NCBI GenBank assembly: GCA_022575985.1
Contig: JAKSXM010000137.1
Location: 16,696,001 to 16,760,000, forward strand
Direction: 5' to 3'
DNA length: 64,000 nt
From: Anagrus nilaparvatae
Lineage: Eukaryota; Arthropoda; Insecta; Hymenoptera; Mymaridae
In this document: piece after piece, positions 37,420-46,411 of the stretch
Position numbering within the stretch: position 1 is the first letter of the stretch
Layout of the letters: each line of letters starts with the position of its first letter
Position numbers and translations under genes: made by a program
The notes under the pieces: generated by a model
Told to the model about the DNA's origin: nothing
Database searches by the model: none
The model's input: the letters and a program-made list of their open reading frames with translations, nothing else

Positions 37420-37650
37420 TTAAAAAATTAATAAAATAGTGACCCACAAAAACTCTTGTTTTCTTTTTACTTTGAAATGTATATCAAGGGACATCATAGC
37501 TTTGACAGACTCTAGTTTGTCGATAAGGTCTGGTTGCTCTGAGGTTACGTCCTCATTGTTGATGACATACTAGATGCTGTCTTGATTGACAGATATCATT
37601 TTCTTAGGATTTTCCAATCTTGAAATTGACATATCAGAATATTTGATCTC
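37420..37650 (-). pseudogene. possible coding remnant, one internal stop
   Basis: The minus strand has an acceptor-like CTGATAATTAG. A frame of about 76 codons then reads SDMSISRLENPKKMISVNQD, one in-frame TAG, and YVINNEDVTSEQPDLIDKLE followed by SVKAMM. Codon use is richer in G/C than the flanks and the residue mix looks protein-like. No family is recognised. It may be a dead exon or transposon fragment just upstream of the BEL insertion. Confidence 0.3.
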
Positions 37651-37769
37651 CTAATTATCAGAAAAGTTAATTGAAGTATAACTATATAGTGTTTTTTAAT
37701 AGAAAAAAAATGAACTTTTACTCCAAAATTTTTTATTGAACTGACTATCATTAAATGATATAATAAGAT

Positions 37770-38745
37770 TGTTAATTAATCTCGCGGATTTTCGTTCAAT
37801 ATTTCCATGATCTTCTAGAAGACGTATTTCGATTTCACGACAGGTGGACGCGAAAGACGACTTCTCGTTGGATCATGAAGATGGCGTTACCGACCGGTAA
37901 TGCCATAAGAATTATACCAAATTATAACAATAAAAATAACATGAATTGTTTAATTACGATTAATCATAGTATAATTTCTTTATTTCGCGATTCAGGTTAA
38001 AAATATTTAATATTCGCGTCTATTTATCTTATTAAATTTTAAAAAATAATAAATTCGTGTTTTACAAGAATAAGTCCCTAGTATAGTAACTTTATTTTCG
38101 CCCAATTAGCGCGCGCGTGGAAAGAGACAGAGAGATGCGAGACTCATACGCGTTTTAACGTCGCGGGCGGAGTTCATTCTCTACTCAGAGTTCTTGGTGA
38201 AAAGACGCTTCATATATTTTCATTGACCGAGTTCGAGAATTCTGTTCCTGCAAACGCTGTTCAAGGAGGTGGTGAATTTCTTGTTTTTCGAGTGTGTGTG
38301 CCTGTCGAAGATAAATTTTGCGAGGATACCTGGTGGAGAATATCACAGCTTGGCCAAGGTGGTAAAAAGTGGGTCTTTATTTTAAGACCGTGACCGGAAG
38401 AGTTCCGGTCAGTGTGCAAAAGGTGGGCTGAAAGGCCGCGACTGGACGTGGTCCAGTTGACGTTTCGTGCGGATACCAGGTATTTTTTGTTTATTTAGTG
38501 TGAGTGTGAGTGTGTGTGTTTGTGTTAGGTTATTATCTTACTGAGCAGCGTCACCAAGAACAATATAAGTCCAGGCCCTTTTCAGGGCGGGCACAATTAA
38601 ATTATACGTAAGGACGATTGCTCAGAATAAGACTCAAGTCAGGTTTATTTAGTTTTAAGTGTGTTTTTAATAAAGTTTTAATAAAATAAAATAACCTCAA
38701 ATATCCTATCCTTTTCCTTTCCTTTAATTTTAATATTTATTTACA
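37770..38745 (+). repeat. 5' LTR of the BEL/Pao element
   Basis: 976 bp, beginning TGTTAATTAATCTCGCGG and ending TATTTACA. The predicted U3 is 37770-38175. R starts at 38176 and runs to shortly after the AATAAA signals near 38669-38690, leaving a short U5. Four perfect small hairpins lie in R: GGTCTT/AAGACC (38372-38389), GACCGGAA/TTCCGGTC (38392-38410), ACTGGAC/GTCCAGT (38441-38457) and GCCC/GGGC (38575-38588). Confidence 0.95.
38174..38207 (+). promoter_or_regulatory. LTR core promoter: Inr plus DPE
   Basis: TCATTC at 38174-38179 matches the initiator, with A+1 at 38176. AGACG at 38203-38207 is exactly +28 to +32, a consensus DPE. No TATA box lies upstream. The same arrangement recurs in the 3' LTR (A+1 at 45837). 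Confidence 0.6.
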
Positions 38746-38750
38746 ATTTT

Positions 38751-38768
38751 TGGTGCCGTGAACCCGGG
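38751..38768 (+). other. primer-binding site
   Basis: TGGTGCCGTGAACCCGGG follows the LTR after five bases. It begins TGG, complementary to a tRNA CCA end, and resembles PBS sequences of other BEL/Pao elements. The tRNA species was not identified. Confidence 0.7.
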
Positions 38769-39394
38769 AAATTATTCCGGCATATAAACCGACTTGAGTG
38801 CTTGTCTGAGCGGCGGCGTCCACGCGGCGGTCCTCGTGCTCATATTTCATTTTCAATTTCAAATTTAGTTTTTAATTAATTTTAATTTTAATTTTATAAT
38901 AATAATAAGAATAATAATAATAATTTTAAATTTTATAATTGCATCATCTCTCTCTCTCTCTCTTTTAATTTTTCCGTTACAGCTATAACTTAGTTTCTTT
39001 TCTCAAGCGTGCGTCGCGGCGTCCATTTTATGCACCCTTCTTATAATACACATAAGTTACATTATTTTAATAATTTCTTATATCTTTTAATTATTTTATA
39101 TCGGTTTAATTAATTAGTAATTAATATTTTTTCAGCGAATTTTAATAATTTAGATTTTCTTGAAATTTTTAGCTTAATAAAGCAATAATTTTTAGATTGA
39201 AATTTTTTGAAATAAATTGAGTTATTAGTATTAGTATTATTAAATTCTCTTATCATTCTTTATTTTAGCATTAAATTAATATTTGAAATTTTTTAATAAT
39301 TAAGGTGGCTCTAGTACTTTCAAAATTAAAAAATTTTTTGTCATTATTTTTAAATTTTAATTGGTATTAGAATTTGATTTAATTTAATAAAAAT

Positions 39395-39540
39395 TAGGAA
39401 GTTGACCCACATATTAAAAAATTGTTTTATTCATTTTATTCATTTTTTAATTTTAATTTAAATATAAAATTTAGGAAGTTGGCCCTCAATATATAATTTA
39501 GGAAGTTGGCCCATAGGAAAAAATTTGTGAAGTTGGCCCT
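39395..39540 (+). repeat. four GAAGTTG(G/A)CCC repeats in the BEL leader
   Basis: The phrase TTAGGAAGTTGGCCC, with small variations, occurs four times at irregular spacing near 39397, 39472, 39501 and 39530, inside the untranslated leader of about 960 nt between the PBS and gag. A packaging or dimerisation signal is possible; only the repetition is seen. Confidence 0.6.
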
Positions 39541-39707
39541 CAAAATAAAATTTTTTATTTAATTAATTTTATTTAATTTTATTTAACTTGGATCGACTCC
39601 GAAATATAAAAATAGCATAAATTAAGGTAGTACACCAATATTTCTTATTTATTCATTTTTATAATTTATTATTATATATTTTTTTTTAATTTAATTTTCA
39701 ACTAAAA

Positions 39708-41498
39708 ATGGCTCGTCGCAAACGTGCTGGCAGACGTCCAGGTAGAGGACGGGGTCGTGGTGTGGGGCGTGGTGCTCCTGTTGTTGTGCAACCGCCAGTT
39801 GCCCCTGTTGTTCGTGGAGCTCGTGGAGCTCGCGGAGCGCTACGCGGCGCACCCGGTCGTGGCGGCTTGCAACGGGCACAGGAGTTTGATCTTGTACCCA
39901 ATGCAAGGAATAATAATTATAATTTGAGACGATTGCCAGTTCCTCCTCGCCTTGATTCTCCTAATAGTTCAATTCCTGAAATTGATGTTTTAATGGCCGC
40001 AAATCAAGATTTTAATCGTGGTCGTGGAATGGTTCGCGGACTCAACCGAGGGCGGGGCGATGCCGCCCAAGGTAGAGGCCGTTATCAACCTCCTCCACGA
40101 GAGCACGACGCCGTAGGTGAGGGTCTTGTATTCGATGATGTCGAGCCTTTAAATTTAAATCGAGGAGAGGAATTTGATAATAGGGATCTTCAAAACGAGC
40201 CTGCTTTAGACAATGTTGATGCCCAGCCTGTCCTTCTTGACGAAGTCAACTTGCGCAAGCGCAAAGCTGAGCTTGACATTGAGGAAAATCAAGCAAAACT
40301 TAGAATCATTGAAGCCGAAAAACGGCAAATCGAATTACAATTGGCTACGGCCACAACTACTCGAACAGTTTTCAATGAGATCCCTCCTTCTCTTATCAAT
40401 AATGATTTATCTGCTACAATTTCTAGAGCCGTTATTCAAGCCTTTAATTCTTCAAACCCTTCCACTTCCTCTGGTTCTTCTGACAATAACCATGCTCTCT
40501 TAAATAGATTAGCTATTGAAAAACGAGACTTAACCTTCGATGGCGATATTTTTAATTGGTTGAATTTCAAAAATAGCTTTGATCAAACAACAAAAGCTGG
40601 ATCTTACATCGATTCTGATAATGCTATCCGTCTTCATAGGTGCCTTAAGGGCAAAGCTCTACAAGCGGTGCAAAGTCTAATGATGACAAGTACTAGTGGT
40701 CGCGAAATTATGAATGCCCTTGAACGGCAATTTGGTAATACGGAAGAAGTCATCCTTAGATTAGTTGCCGCTATTAGAGATTTGCCTAAACTGACTTCTA
40801 ATAAAATGAACATCGTACCCTTTGCTGCCACCGTCAAAAACAATGTCGCAGCCATGATTAATTTAGGAAATAGAGGTTATCTCTATAATATTGACCTAAT
40901 TAGGGAAACAATAGGTAAATTACCTTTAGTCATGGTTTCAAAATACAATGAATTTGTAGCAGGTAAAGGCGAGACCCCATCTTTAGAAACTTTAGGTGAA
41001 TTTTTAGATAGAGAAGCTTCCTTAGCTAGCTTTGCTGGTACTGTTTCCATGTTTGGTAATACTAATCGAGATTCGAATAAATCTGATGCAAATCACTCAA
41101 ATAAACGAAATGATAATCGTGGTAATAATCATAATTCAAGCAGGCGAGTATTCTTAGTTGGTGAAAGCAGTTCTTCTAAACCTCGAAATTCTGCATGCTA
41201 CTACTGTTCTGATAAAGAACATTTGATTCGCAATTGTAAGGAATTTTTAAAGTTATCAAGCGATGATAGATGGCGTTGGGTTAAAACTCTTAAGGCGGAG
41301 CGTTGTTATAAGGGCTTGTGTATACTTAAGGATCACGTGTCGAGAGAATGTAAAGCTGCTTCATGCAATAAATTGGTTGCATCAGGAGACAAATGTGGTC
41401 GGCCTCATCACTTTTTATTGCATTTTACCAAAGGAAAATCTTCTAATCGCCCTACTTCCTCAGTTAACTCCACTCAAGGTAGCTCAAAATCATCTTGA
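39708..41498 (+). CDS. gag: BEL/Pao Gag (capsid-nucleocapsid)
   Basis: 596 residues from ATG in good context (AAAATGG). Residues 1-130 are rich in Arg-Gly repeats, an RNA-binding or nuclear-targeting tail. About 180-215 is a charged helix likely to form a coiled coil. About 270-420 is the DUF1759 capsid-like domain (KRDLTFDGDIFNWLNFK, AIRDLPKL). 497-510 is a canonical C-X2-C-X4-H-X4-C knuckle (CYYCSDKEHLIRNC). A second knuckle at 533-548 has X4 instead of X2 between its first cysteines, and a third cysteine/histidine cluster follows (CNKL...CGRPHHFLLH). It ends at TGA 41496-41498; pol continues in the same frame. Gag would assemble cytoplasmic particles carrying the element RNA. Confidence 0.93.
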   Translation: MARRKRAGRRPGRGRGRGVGRGAPVVVQPPVAPVVRGARGARGALRGAPGRGGLQRAQEFDLVPNARNNNYNLRRLPVPPRLDSPNSSIPEIDVLMAANQDFNRGRGMVRGLNRGRGDAAQGRGRYQPPPREHDAVGEGLVFDDVEPLNLNRGEEFDNRDLQNEPALDNVDAQPVLLDEVNLRKRKAELDIEENQAKLRIIEAEKRQIELQLATATTTRTVFNEIPPSLINNDLSATISRAVIQAFNSSNPSTSSGSSDNNHALLNRLAIEKRDLTFDGDIFNWLNFKNSFDQTTKAGSYIDSDNAIRLHRCLKGKALQAVQSLMMTSTSGREIMNALERQFGNTEEVILRLVAAIRDLPKLTSNKMNIVPFAATVKNNVAAMINLGNRGYLYNIDLIRETIGKLPLVMVSKYNEFVAGKGETPSLETLGEFLDREASLASFAGTVSMFGNTNRDSNKSDANHSNKRNDNRGNNHNSSRRVFLVGESSSSKPRNSACYYCSDKEHLIRNCKEFLKLSSDDRWRWVKTLKAERCYKGLCILKDHVSRECKAASCNKLVASGDKCGRPHHFLLHFTKGKSSNRPTSSVNSTQGSSKSS

Positions 41499-41502
41499 CT
41501 AG
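41496..41502 (+). promoter_or_regulatory. leaky stop UGA-CUA-G between gag and pol
   Basis: Gag stops at TGA, followed immediately by CTAG. The reading frame then continues without any stop through the 9-codon gap into the protease. UGA-CUA-G is the best-known efficient readthrough context in animal and viral mRNAs. No ATG lies between the stop and the protease, so readthrough is the simplest way to make Gag-Pol. Confidence 0.75.
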
Positions 41503-41525
41503 ATTCATTCCCGCTTCTCAAAGTT

Positions 41526-44500
41526 TTGCCGGTAAATTTAAAAGGGCCGCGAGAAAAAATGAAAATTTTAGCGTTTCTGGATGAAGGTTCTTCAGTATCT
41601 CTAATTGATCGTGATACAGCTTCATCCATAGGCCTAAAAGGAGCCCGCGCGACTCTTCATTTAGATGGTTTAAATGAAACCCCTTTAGATACAAGAATTA
41701 CTGCTAGGGTAAATTGTTCCGTTTCAAACGTGCTCAATTCTGAATTTCATGATTTAAACGGGATTTATGTTATTGAAAGTCTTAAATTACCTCCTCGCTC
41801 TTTAAATAAGGAAACTATACAAAGTTATAGTCATTTACGCGATTTAGAATTGAGTACCTTTGAATATGAAAGGCCTCGAATATTATTAGGACAAGATAAT
41901 TGGGATTTGATAGTTTCTCGTAAATTGCGCGAAGGGAACAAAAATGAACCAGTTGCCTCACTTACTCATTTGGGGTGGGTGGTTCATGGAAATATGAAAT
42001 CAATTCAACCAGCAAAACGTAGTTTATTTCACATATCAAAAGCTTCTTCTTTTTCTGTGACTGAGAAGGCGGGTAGTAACTCCGATGAAAATTTGCATGA
42101 GTTAGTGAAACAATACTTTGCTTTAGAGAGCTTAGGTGTAGGAAAGGTCGCTCGAAAATCTAAATCAGATGAACGAGCCTTAAGTATTCTTGAAAAAACG
42201 ACTCGCTATTGTGATGGATACTGGGAAACAGGTTTATTATGGGCTCAAGATGATTTGCGTTTACCCAATAATTTTGAGGGAGCTTTATCCCGTTTAAAAG
42301 CAGTGGAACGCAAGTTAGATCGAGACCCGGTTTATGCAGCCTTATATTATAAGGAAATAAATAGGCTTATTTCCGAAGGTTATGCTGTTTTAAGTGATTC
42401 AGTTCCTCGCGATTCATGGTTTCTTCCTCATTTTGGAGTTCAAAAATCTGAGAATTTAGATAAAGTACGAGTAGTTCTTGATGCCGCTTATGAATACGCT
42501 GGTGTTAGTTATAATAATTCTTTATTAGCTGGTCCAGATTTACTAAAATCTCTATTTGGAATTTTATTATCGTTCAGAAAGGGCCGCGTGGCCATTAAAG
42601 GGGACATAAAAGATATGTTTTTGCGCGTTAAAGTCAAAGAATCTGATCAAAAATATCAGTGTTTTCTATGGCGGGGTCAAGATCGTTCTTCTCCCCCTAA
42701 AATCTATAAAATGACTTCTTTAATTTTTGGTTCAAAAAGTTCCCCTTGTAGTGCTTTGTATGTTAAAAATCGTAATGCAGAAATGTTTTTAGACAGTCAT
42801 CCTGATTCGGCAAATGCTTTGATTAATTGTACTTATATGGATGACTATTTAGAGTCTTTAGATTCGGTTGAAGAAGCACAAAAACGTATTAAAGAAGTCA
42901 CTTTTATAAATTCTCACGCTAATTTTCAAATGCATGAATGGGTCAGTAATGCTAAAGAAATTGGGAAAAATTCTAATCAAATAAATTTAGAGGGTTCAGG
43001 TGTCGATAAAGCTTTAGGAATGCAATGGGACACATTTACTGATACTTTGAATTTCGCACTTCGTATGGAAAAAGTGGCTCGCGTTAATGAAAAATCTCAT
43101 AAAGTACCTACTAAGCGTGAAATTTTGAGATCAGTGATGTCCTTATATGATCCTCTCGGTTTTTTAAATCCTTTTACTATACGTGCTAAAATTATATTAC
43201 AAGATGTTTGGAGACGTGGTACAGATTGGGACGAACCCATAAGCGAGGATAGCGCTAACGAGTGGCAGGCTTGGATTTCTGATCTTCCAAAAACTAACGA
43301 TTGTAAAATACCGCGTTGTTTGTTTGAATTTGATTACAAGCCCATTTTTATAGAATTACACACGTTTTGTGACGCCAGTGAAAAGGCTTATGCCGCAGTA
43401 GCTTATTCTCGCGCTTTATATAATAACGGTAAAATCAGTACGCGAATAATAGCTAGTAAAAGTTACGTCACTCCTTTAAAAGCACATTCTATACCAAGAT
43501 TAGAATTACAGGCTGCTCTAGTTGGCGCTAGACTTGCAGATTCAATTGTTAAAGATTCTCAAATTAAATTTGATCGAAAAATATTTTGGTCTGATTCTCG
43601 GACAGTATTGTGTTGGATTAAATCAGATCCCCGTAATTATCAAATGTATGTAGCTAATAGATTAGGGGAAATTGATGAATTAAGTGACGTAAATTCGTGG
43701 CGTTGGATTTCTTCTTCTGATAATCCTGCTGATCTTGCAACTAAGTCAAAAAATTTAGATTTGGGTCCTAATGGATTTTGGCAAAGAGGTCCTGAATTTT
43801 TAAGCAAAAAGGAGCAATTATGGCCCGTCCAACCTCCTATATCAAAGGAAGAATATAAGCAAAAATCGCGCTTAGAAGCAAAAGCATCTTGTATGGTAGT
43901 TTATGAGCGTAATTCTCGATTACCAGACCCCTTAAGATTCAGTAAATGGTCTCGTTTACTTGGATCAACAGCTCGTGTTTCAGTTGCTATGGATAAATTT
44001 AGAGGTTGGAATCGTATCGATGTTGAAGTGGAGGATTTAATAGAAGCTGAAAATCTTTGGTTGATAGAAGCTCAAGCCCAAGATTTTAGCATGGAATCCA
44101 AAGCTTTAAAATCGAATAAGCCATTACCCTTTAATAGTCACATTTTAAAACTTACACCTTATTTGGACAACGGCGGACTTTTGAGAGTTCAAGGTCGTGC
44201 TTCTAAAATTCAAAACGCGGTTGAATTTTGCAATGACCCCGTAATTTTGAAAGGAAATCATCCAGTTGTTCGCTTACTTGTTGCCCATTATCATAATTTA
44301 TTTAATCACGCTAATACTCAAACGGTAGTAAATGAAATAAGACAAAAATACTGGATAACAAGATTGCGGGGGGCATTGCGAAGTATAACCACTCATTGCG
44401 CGAAATGTCAGCTAAGATTTAATAAACCAGCGATACCCAGAATGAGTGATCTTCCTGCTGGAAGATTAGCTCACGGTTCTAATCCTTTTTCTCATTGTGG

Positions 44501-45389
44501 AATTGACTACTTTGGACCTTTTACAGTAGCCATAGGTAGAAAAAGAGAAAAACGTTGGGGTGTTTTGTTTACTTGCCTAACTATGCGGGCAATTCATCTT
44601 GAAATAGCAGATACTTTATCTGCTGATTCGTGCATTATGGCGATACAGAGGATGACGGCAAGACGTGGTCAACCGTCAGTCTTCTATTCGGATAATGGCA
44701 CGAATCTACGTGGAGCTCATGAAGAGCTAAAACAAGCTTTAGCAAATTTAAATTTTCAAAAATTGACTGATTATGGCACTAGTATGGGTTCAAAGTGGTA
44801 TTTCATCCCTCCGGCTACACCCCATATGGGTGGAGTCTGGGAATCATTAATTAAAAGCGTGAAACGTGCTATAACTGCAACCTTATTAACCAAAACTCCT
44901 CGCGAAGAAGTTCTTCGAACCCTCTTTGCCGAAGCAGAACATACTGTAAATTCACGGCCTATTACCTTTGTATCTCCTGAATTAGACGATCAAGAAGCTT
45001 TAACTCCCAATCATTTACTCTTTGGTGCTTCTTCAAAATTTTCAACTCCTCGTAGATATGAAATGATAAGTGGTAGTTATCGGAAACAATGGGTTTATGC
45101 TCAACAATTAGCTGACGAATTTTGGACACGCTGGATTAAAGAATATCTACCTTCTTTGCTCCCTAGAATGAAATGGACCTCCGAGAGTCCCCCTGTTAAA
45201 GTAGGCGATGTAGTACTTATATGTGACAATTTAGCTCCTCGTAATCAGTGGAAAAAGGGGATAGTTCACAAATTGATACCAGGTTCTGATGGTAGAATAA
45301 GACGCGTGATTCTTAAAACTCAGTTAGGCGAATTAGAACGTTCAGTTGCCAAAATAATAAAATTAGACTTAGCTTCAGACGTCTCGTAA
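41526..45389 (+). CDS. pol: BEL/Pao Pol polyprotein (PR-RT-RNase H-IN)
   Basis: The frame is open from 41499; this interval starts at TTG 41526 (1287 codons), and the first ATG is codon 12. Numbered from TTG: protease with DEGSS (Asp19); reverse transcriptase about 300-540 with YMDD at 437-440; RNase H with FCDASE (Asp616), RLELQAA and WSDSRTVLCWI; integrase zinc region with His921-928 and Cys958/961; catalytic triad Asp994 (IDYFGPF), Asp1056 (SDNGTN) and Glu1106 (GGVWESL); C-terminal DUF5641-like segment (VKVGDVVLICD, QWKKGIV). All catalytic residues expected for copying and integration are present. Initiation at codon 12 would lie only seven residues before the protease aspartate, so production as Gag-Pol by UGA readthrough is more likely. 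Confidence 0.95.
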   Translation: MPVNLKGPREKMKILAFLDEGSSVSLIDRDTASSIGLKGARATLHLDGLNETPLDTRITARVNCSVSNVLNSEFHDLNGIYVIESLKLPPRSLNKETIQSYSHLRDLELSTFEYERPRILLGQDNWDLIVSRKLREGNKNEPVASLTHLGWVVHGNMKSIQPAKRSLFHISKASSFSVTEKAGSNSDENLHELVKQYFALESLGVGKVARKSKSDERALSILEKTTRYCDGYWETGLLWAQDDLRLPNNFEGALSRLKAVERKLDRDPVYAALYYKEINRLISEGYAVLSDSVPRDSWFLPHFGVQKSENLDKVRVVLDAAYEYAGVSYNNSLLAGPDLLKSLFGILLSFRKGRVAIKGDIKDMFLRVKVKESDQKYQCFLWRGQDRSSPPKIYKMTSLIFGSKSSPCSALYVKNRNAEMFLDSHPDSANALINCTYMDDYLESLDSVEEAQKRIKEVTFINSHANFQMHEWVSNAKEIGKNSNQINLEGSGVDKALGMQWDTFTDTLNFALRMEKVARVNEKSHKVPTKREILRSVMSLYDPLGFLNPFTIRAKIILQDVWRRGTDWDEPISEDSANEWQAWISDLPKTNDCKIPRCLFEFDYKPIFIELHTFCDASEKAYAAVAYSRALYNNGKISTRIIASKSYVTPLKAHSIPRLELQAALVGARLADSIVKDSQIKFDRKIFWSDSRTVLCWIKSDPRNYQMYVANRLGEIDELSDVNSWRWISSSDNPADLATKSKNLDLGPNGFWQRGPEFLSKKEQLWPVQPPISKEEYKQKSRLEAKASCMVVYERNSRLPDPLRFSKWSRLLGSTARVSVAMDKFRGWNRIDVEVEDLIEAENLWLIEAQAQDFSMESKALKSNKPLPFNSHILKLTPYLDNGGLLRVQGRASKIQNAVEFCNDPVILKGNHPVVRLLVAHYHNLFNHANTQTVVNEIRQKYWITRLRGALRSITTHCAKCQLRFNKPAIPRMSDLPAGRLAHGSNPFSHCGIDYFGPFTVAIGRKREKRWGVLFTCLTMRAIHLEIADTLSADSCIMAIQRMTARRGQPSVFYSDNGTNLRGAHEELKQALANLNFQKLTDYGTSMGSKWYFIPPATPHMGGVWESLIKSVKRAITATLLTKTPREEVLRTLFAEAEHTVNSRPITFVSPELDDQEALTPNHLLFGASSKFSTPRRYEMISGSYRKQWVYAQQLADEFWTRWIKEYLPSLLPRMKWTSESPPVKVGDVVLICDNLAPRNQWKKGIVHKLIPGSDGRIRRVILKTQLGELERSVAKIIKLDLASDVS

Positions 45390-45419
45390 GTAGGTGCTCC
45401 AATTTCGAATTCTCGCACC

Positions 45420-45430
45420 GGGTGGAGAAT
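45420..45430 (+). other. polypurine tract
   Basis: GGGTGGAGAAT directly before the 3' LTR is a short purine-rich run in the expected place for plus-strand priming. Confidence 0.55.
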
Positions 45431-46406
45431 TGTTAATTAATCTCGCGGATTTTCGTTCAATATTTCCATGATCTTCTAGAAGACGTATTTCGATTTCACG
45501 ACAGGTGGACGCGAAAGACGACTTCTCGTTGGATCATGAAGATGGCGTTACCGACCGGTAATGCCATAAGAATTATACCAAATTATAACAATAAAAATAA
45601 CATGAATTGTTTAATTACGATTAATCATAGTATAATTTCTTTATTTCGCGATTCAGGTTAAAAATATTTAATATTCGCGTCTATTTATCTTATTAAATTT
45701 TAAAAAATAATAAATTCGTGTTTTACAAGAATAAGTCCCTAGTATAGTAACTTTATTTTCGCCCAATTAGCGCGCGCGTGGAAAGAGACAGAGAGATGCG
45801 AGACTCATACGCGTTTTAACGTCGCGGGCGGAGTTCATTCTCTACTCAGAGTTCTTGGTGAAAAGACGCTTCATATATTTTCATTGACCGAGTTCGAGAA
45901 TTCTGTTCCTGCAAACGCTGTTCAAGGAGGTGGTGAATTTCTTGTTTTTCGAGTGTGTGTGCCTGTCGAAGATAAATTTTGCGAGGATACCTGGTGGAGA
46001 ATATCACAGCTTGGCCAAGGTGGTAAAAAGTGGGTCTTTATTTTAAGACCGTGACCGGAAGAGTTCCGGTCAGTGTGCAAAAGGTGGGCTGAAAGGCCGC
46101 GACTGGACGTGGTCCAGTTGACGTTTCGTGCGGATACCAGGTATTTTTTGTTTATTTAGTGTGAGTGTGAGTGTGTGTGTTTGTGTTAGGTTATTATCTT
46201 ACTGAGCAGCGTCACCAAGAACAATATAAGTCCAGGCCCTTTTCAGGGCGGGCACAATTAAATTATACGTAAGGACGATTGCTCAGAATAAGACTCAAGT
46301 CAGGTTTATTTAGTTTTAAGTGTGTTTTTAATAAAGTTTTAATAAAATAAAATAACCTCAAATATCCTATCCTTTTCCTTTCCTTTAATTTTAATATTTA
46401 TTTACA
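45431..46406 (+). repeat. 3' LTR of the BEL/Pao element
   Basis: 976 bp, the same length as the 5' LTR and without any difference noticed on reading. AATAAA signals at about 46330-46350 would end the genomic RNA. Confidence 0.95.
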
Positions 46407-46411
46407 AAGAT

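Larger units (their letters stand above)
37765..46411 (+). mobile_element. complete BEL/Pao LTR retrotransposon with AAGAT target duplication
   Basis: The order is target duplication AAGAT (37765-37769), 5' LTR, PBS, long leader, gag, pol, purine tract, 3' LTR, AAGAT (46407-46411). The LTRs start TGTT and end TACA. Pol domain order is protease, reverse transcriptase, RNase H, integrase, and its sequence is BEL/Pao type (Peptidase A17-like DEGSS, DUF1759 in gag, DUF5641-like C-terminus). Only 41 bp separate the pol stop from the 3' LTR, so there is no env. Both ORFs are unbroken apart from the in-frame UGA between them, and the LTRs appear identical by eye, so the insertion is young and possibly still active. 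Confidence 0.95.

Noticed and set aside
45389..45431. An env gene after pol
   Set aside because: Only 41 bp lie between the pol stop and the 3' LTR.
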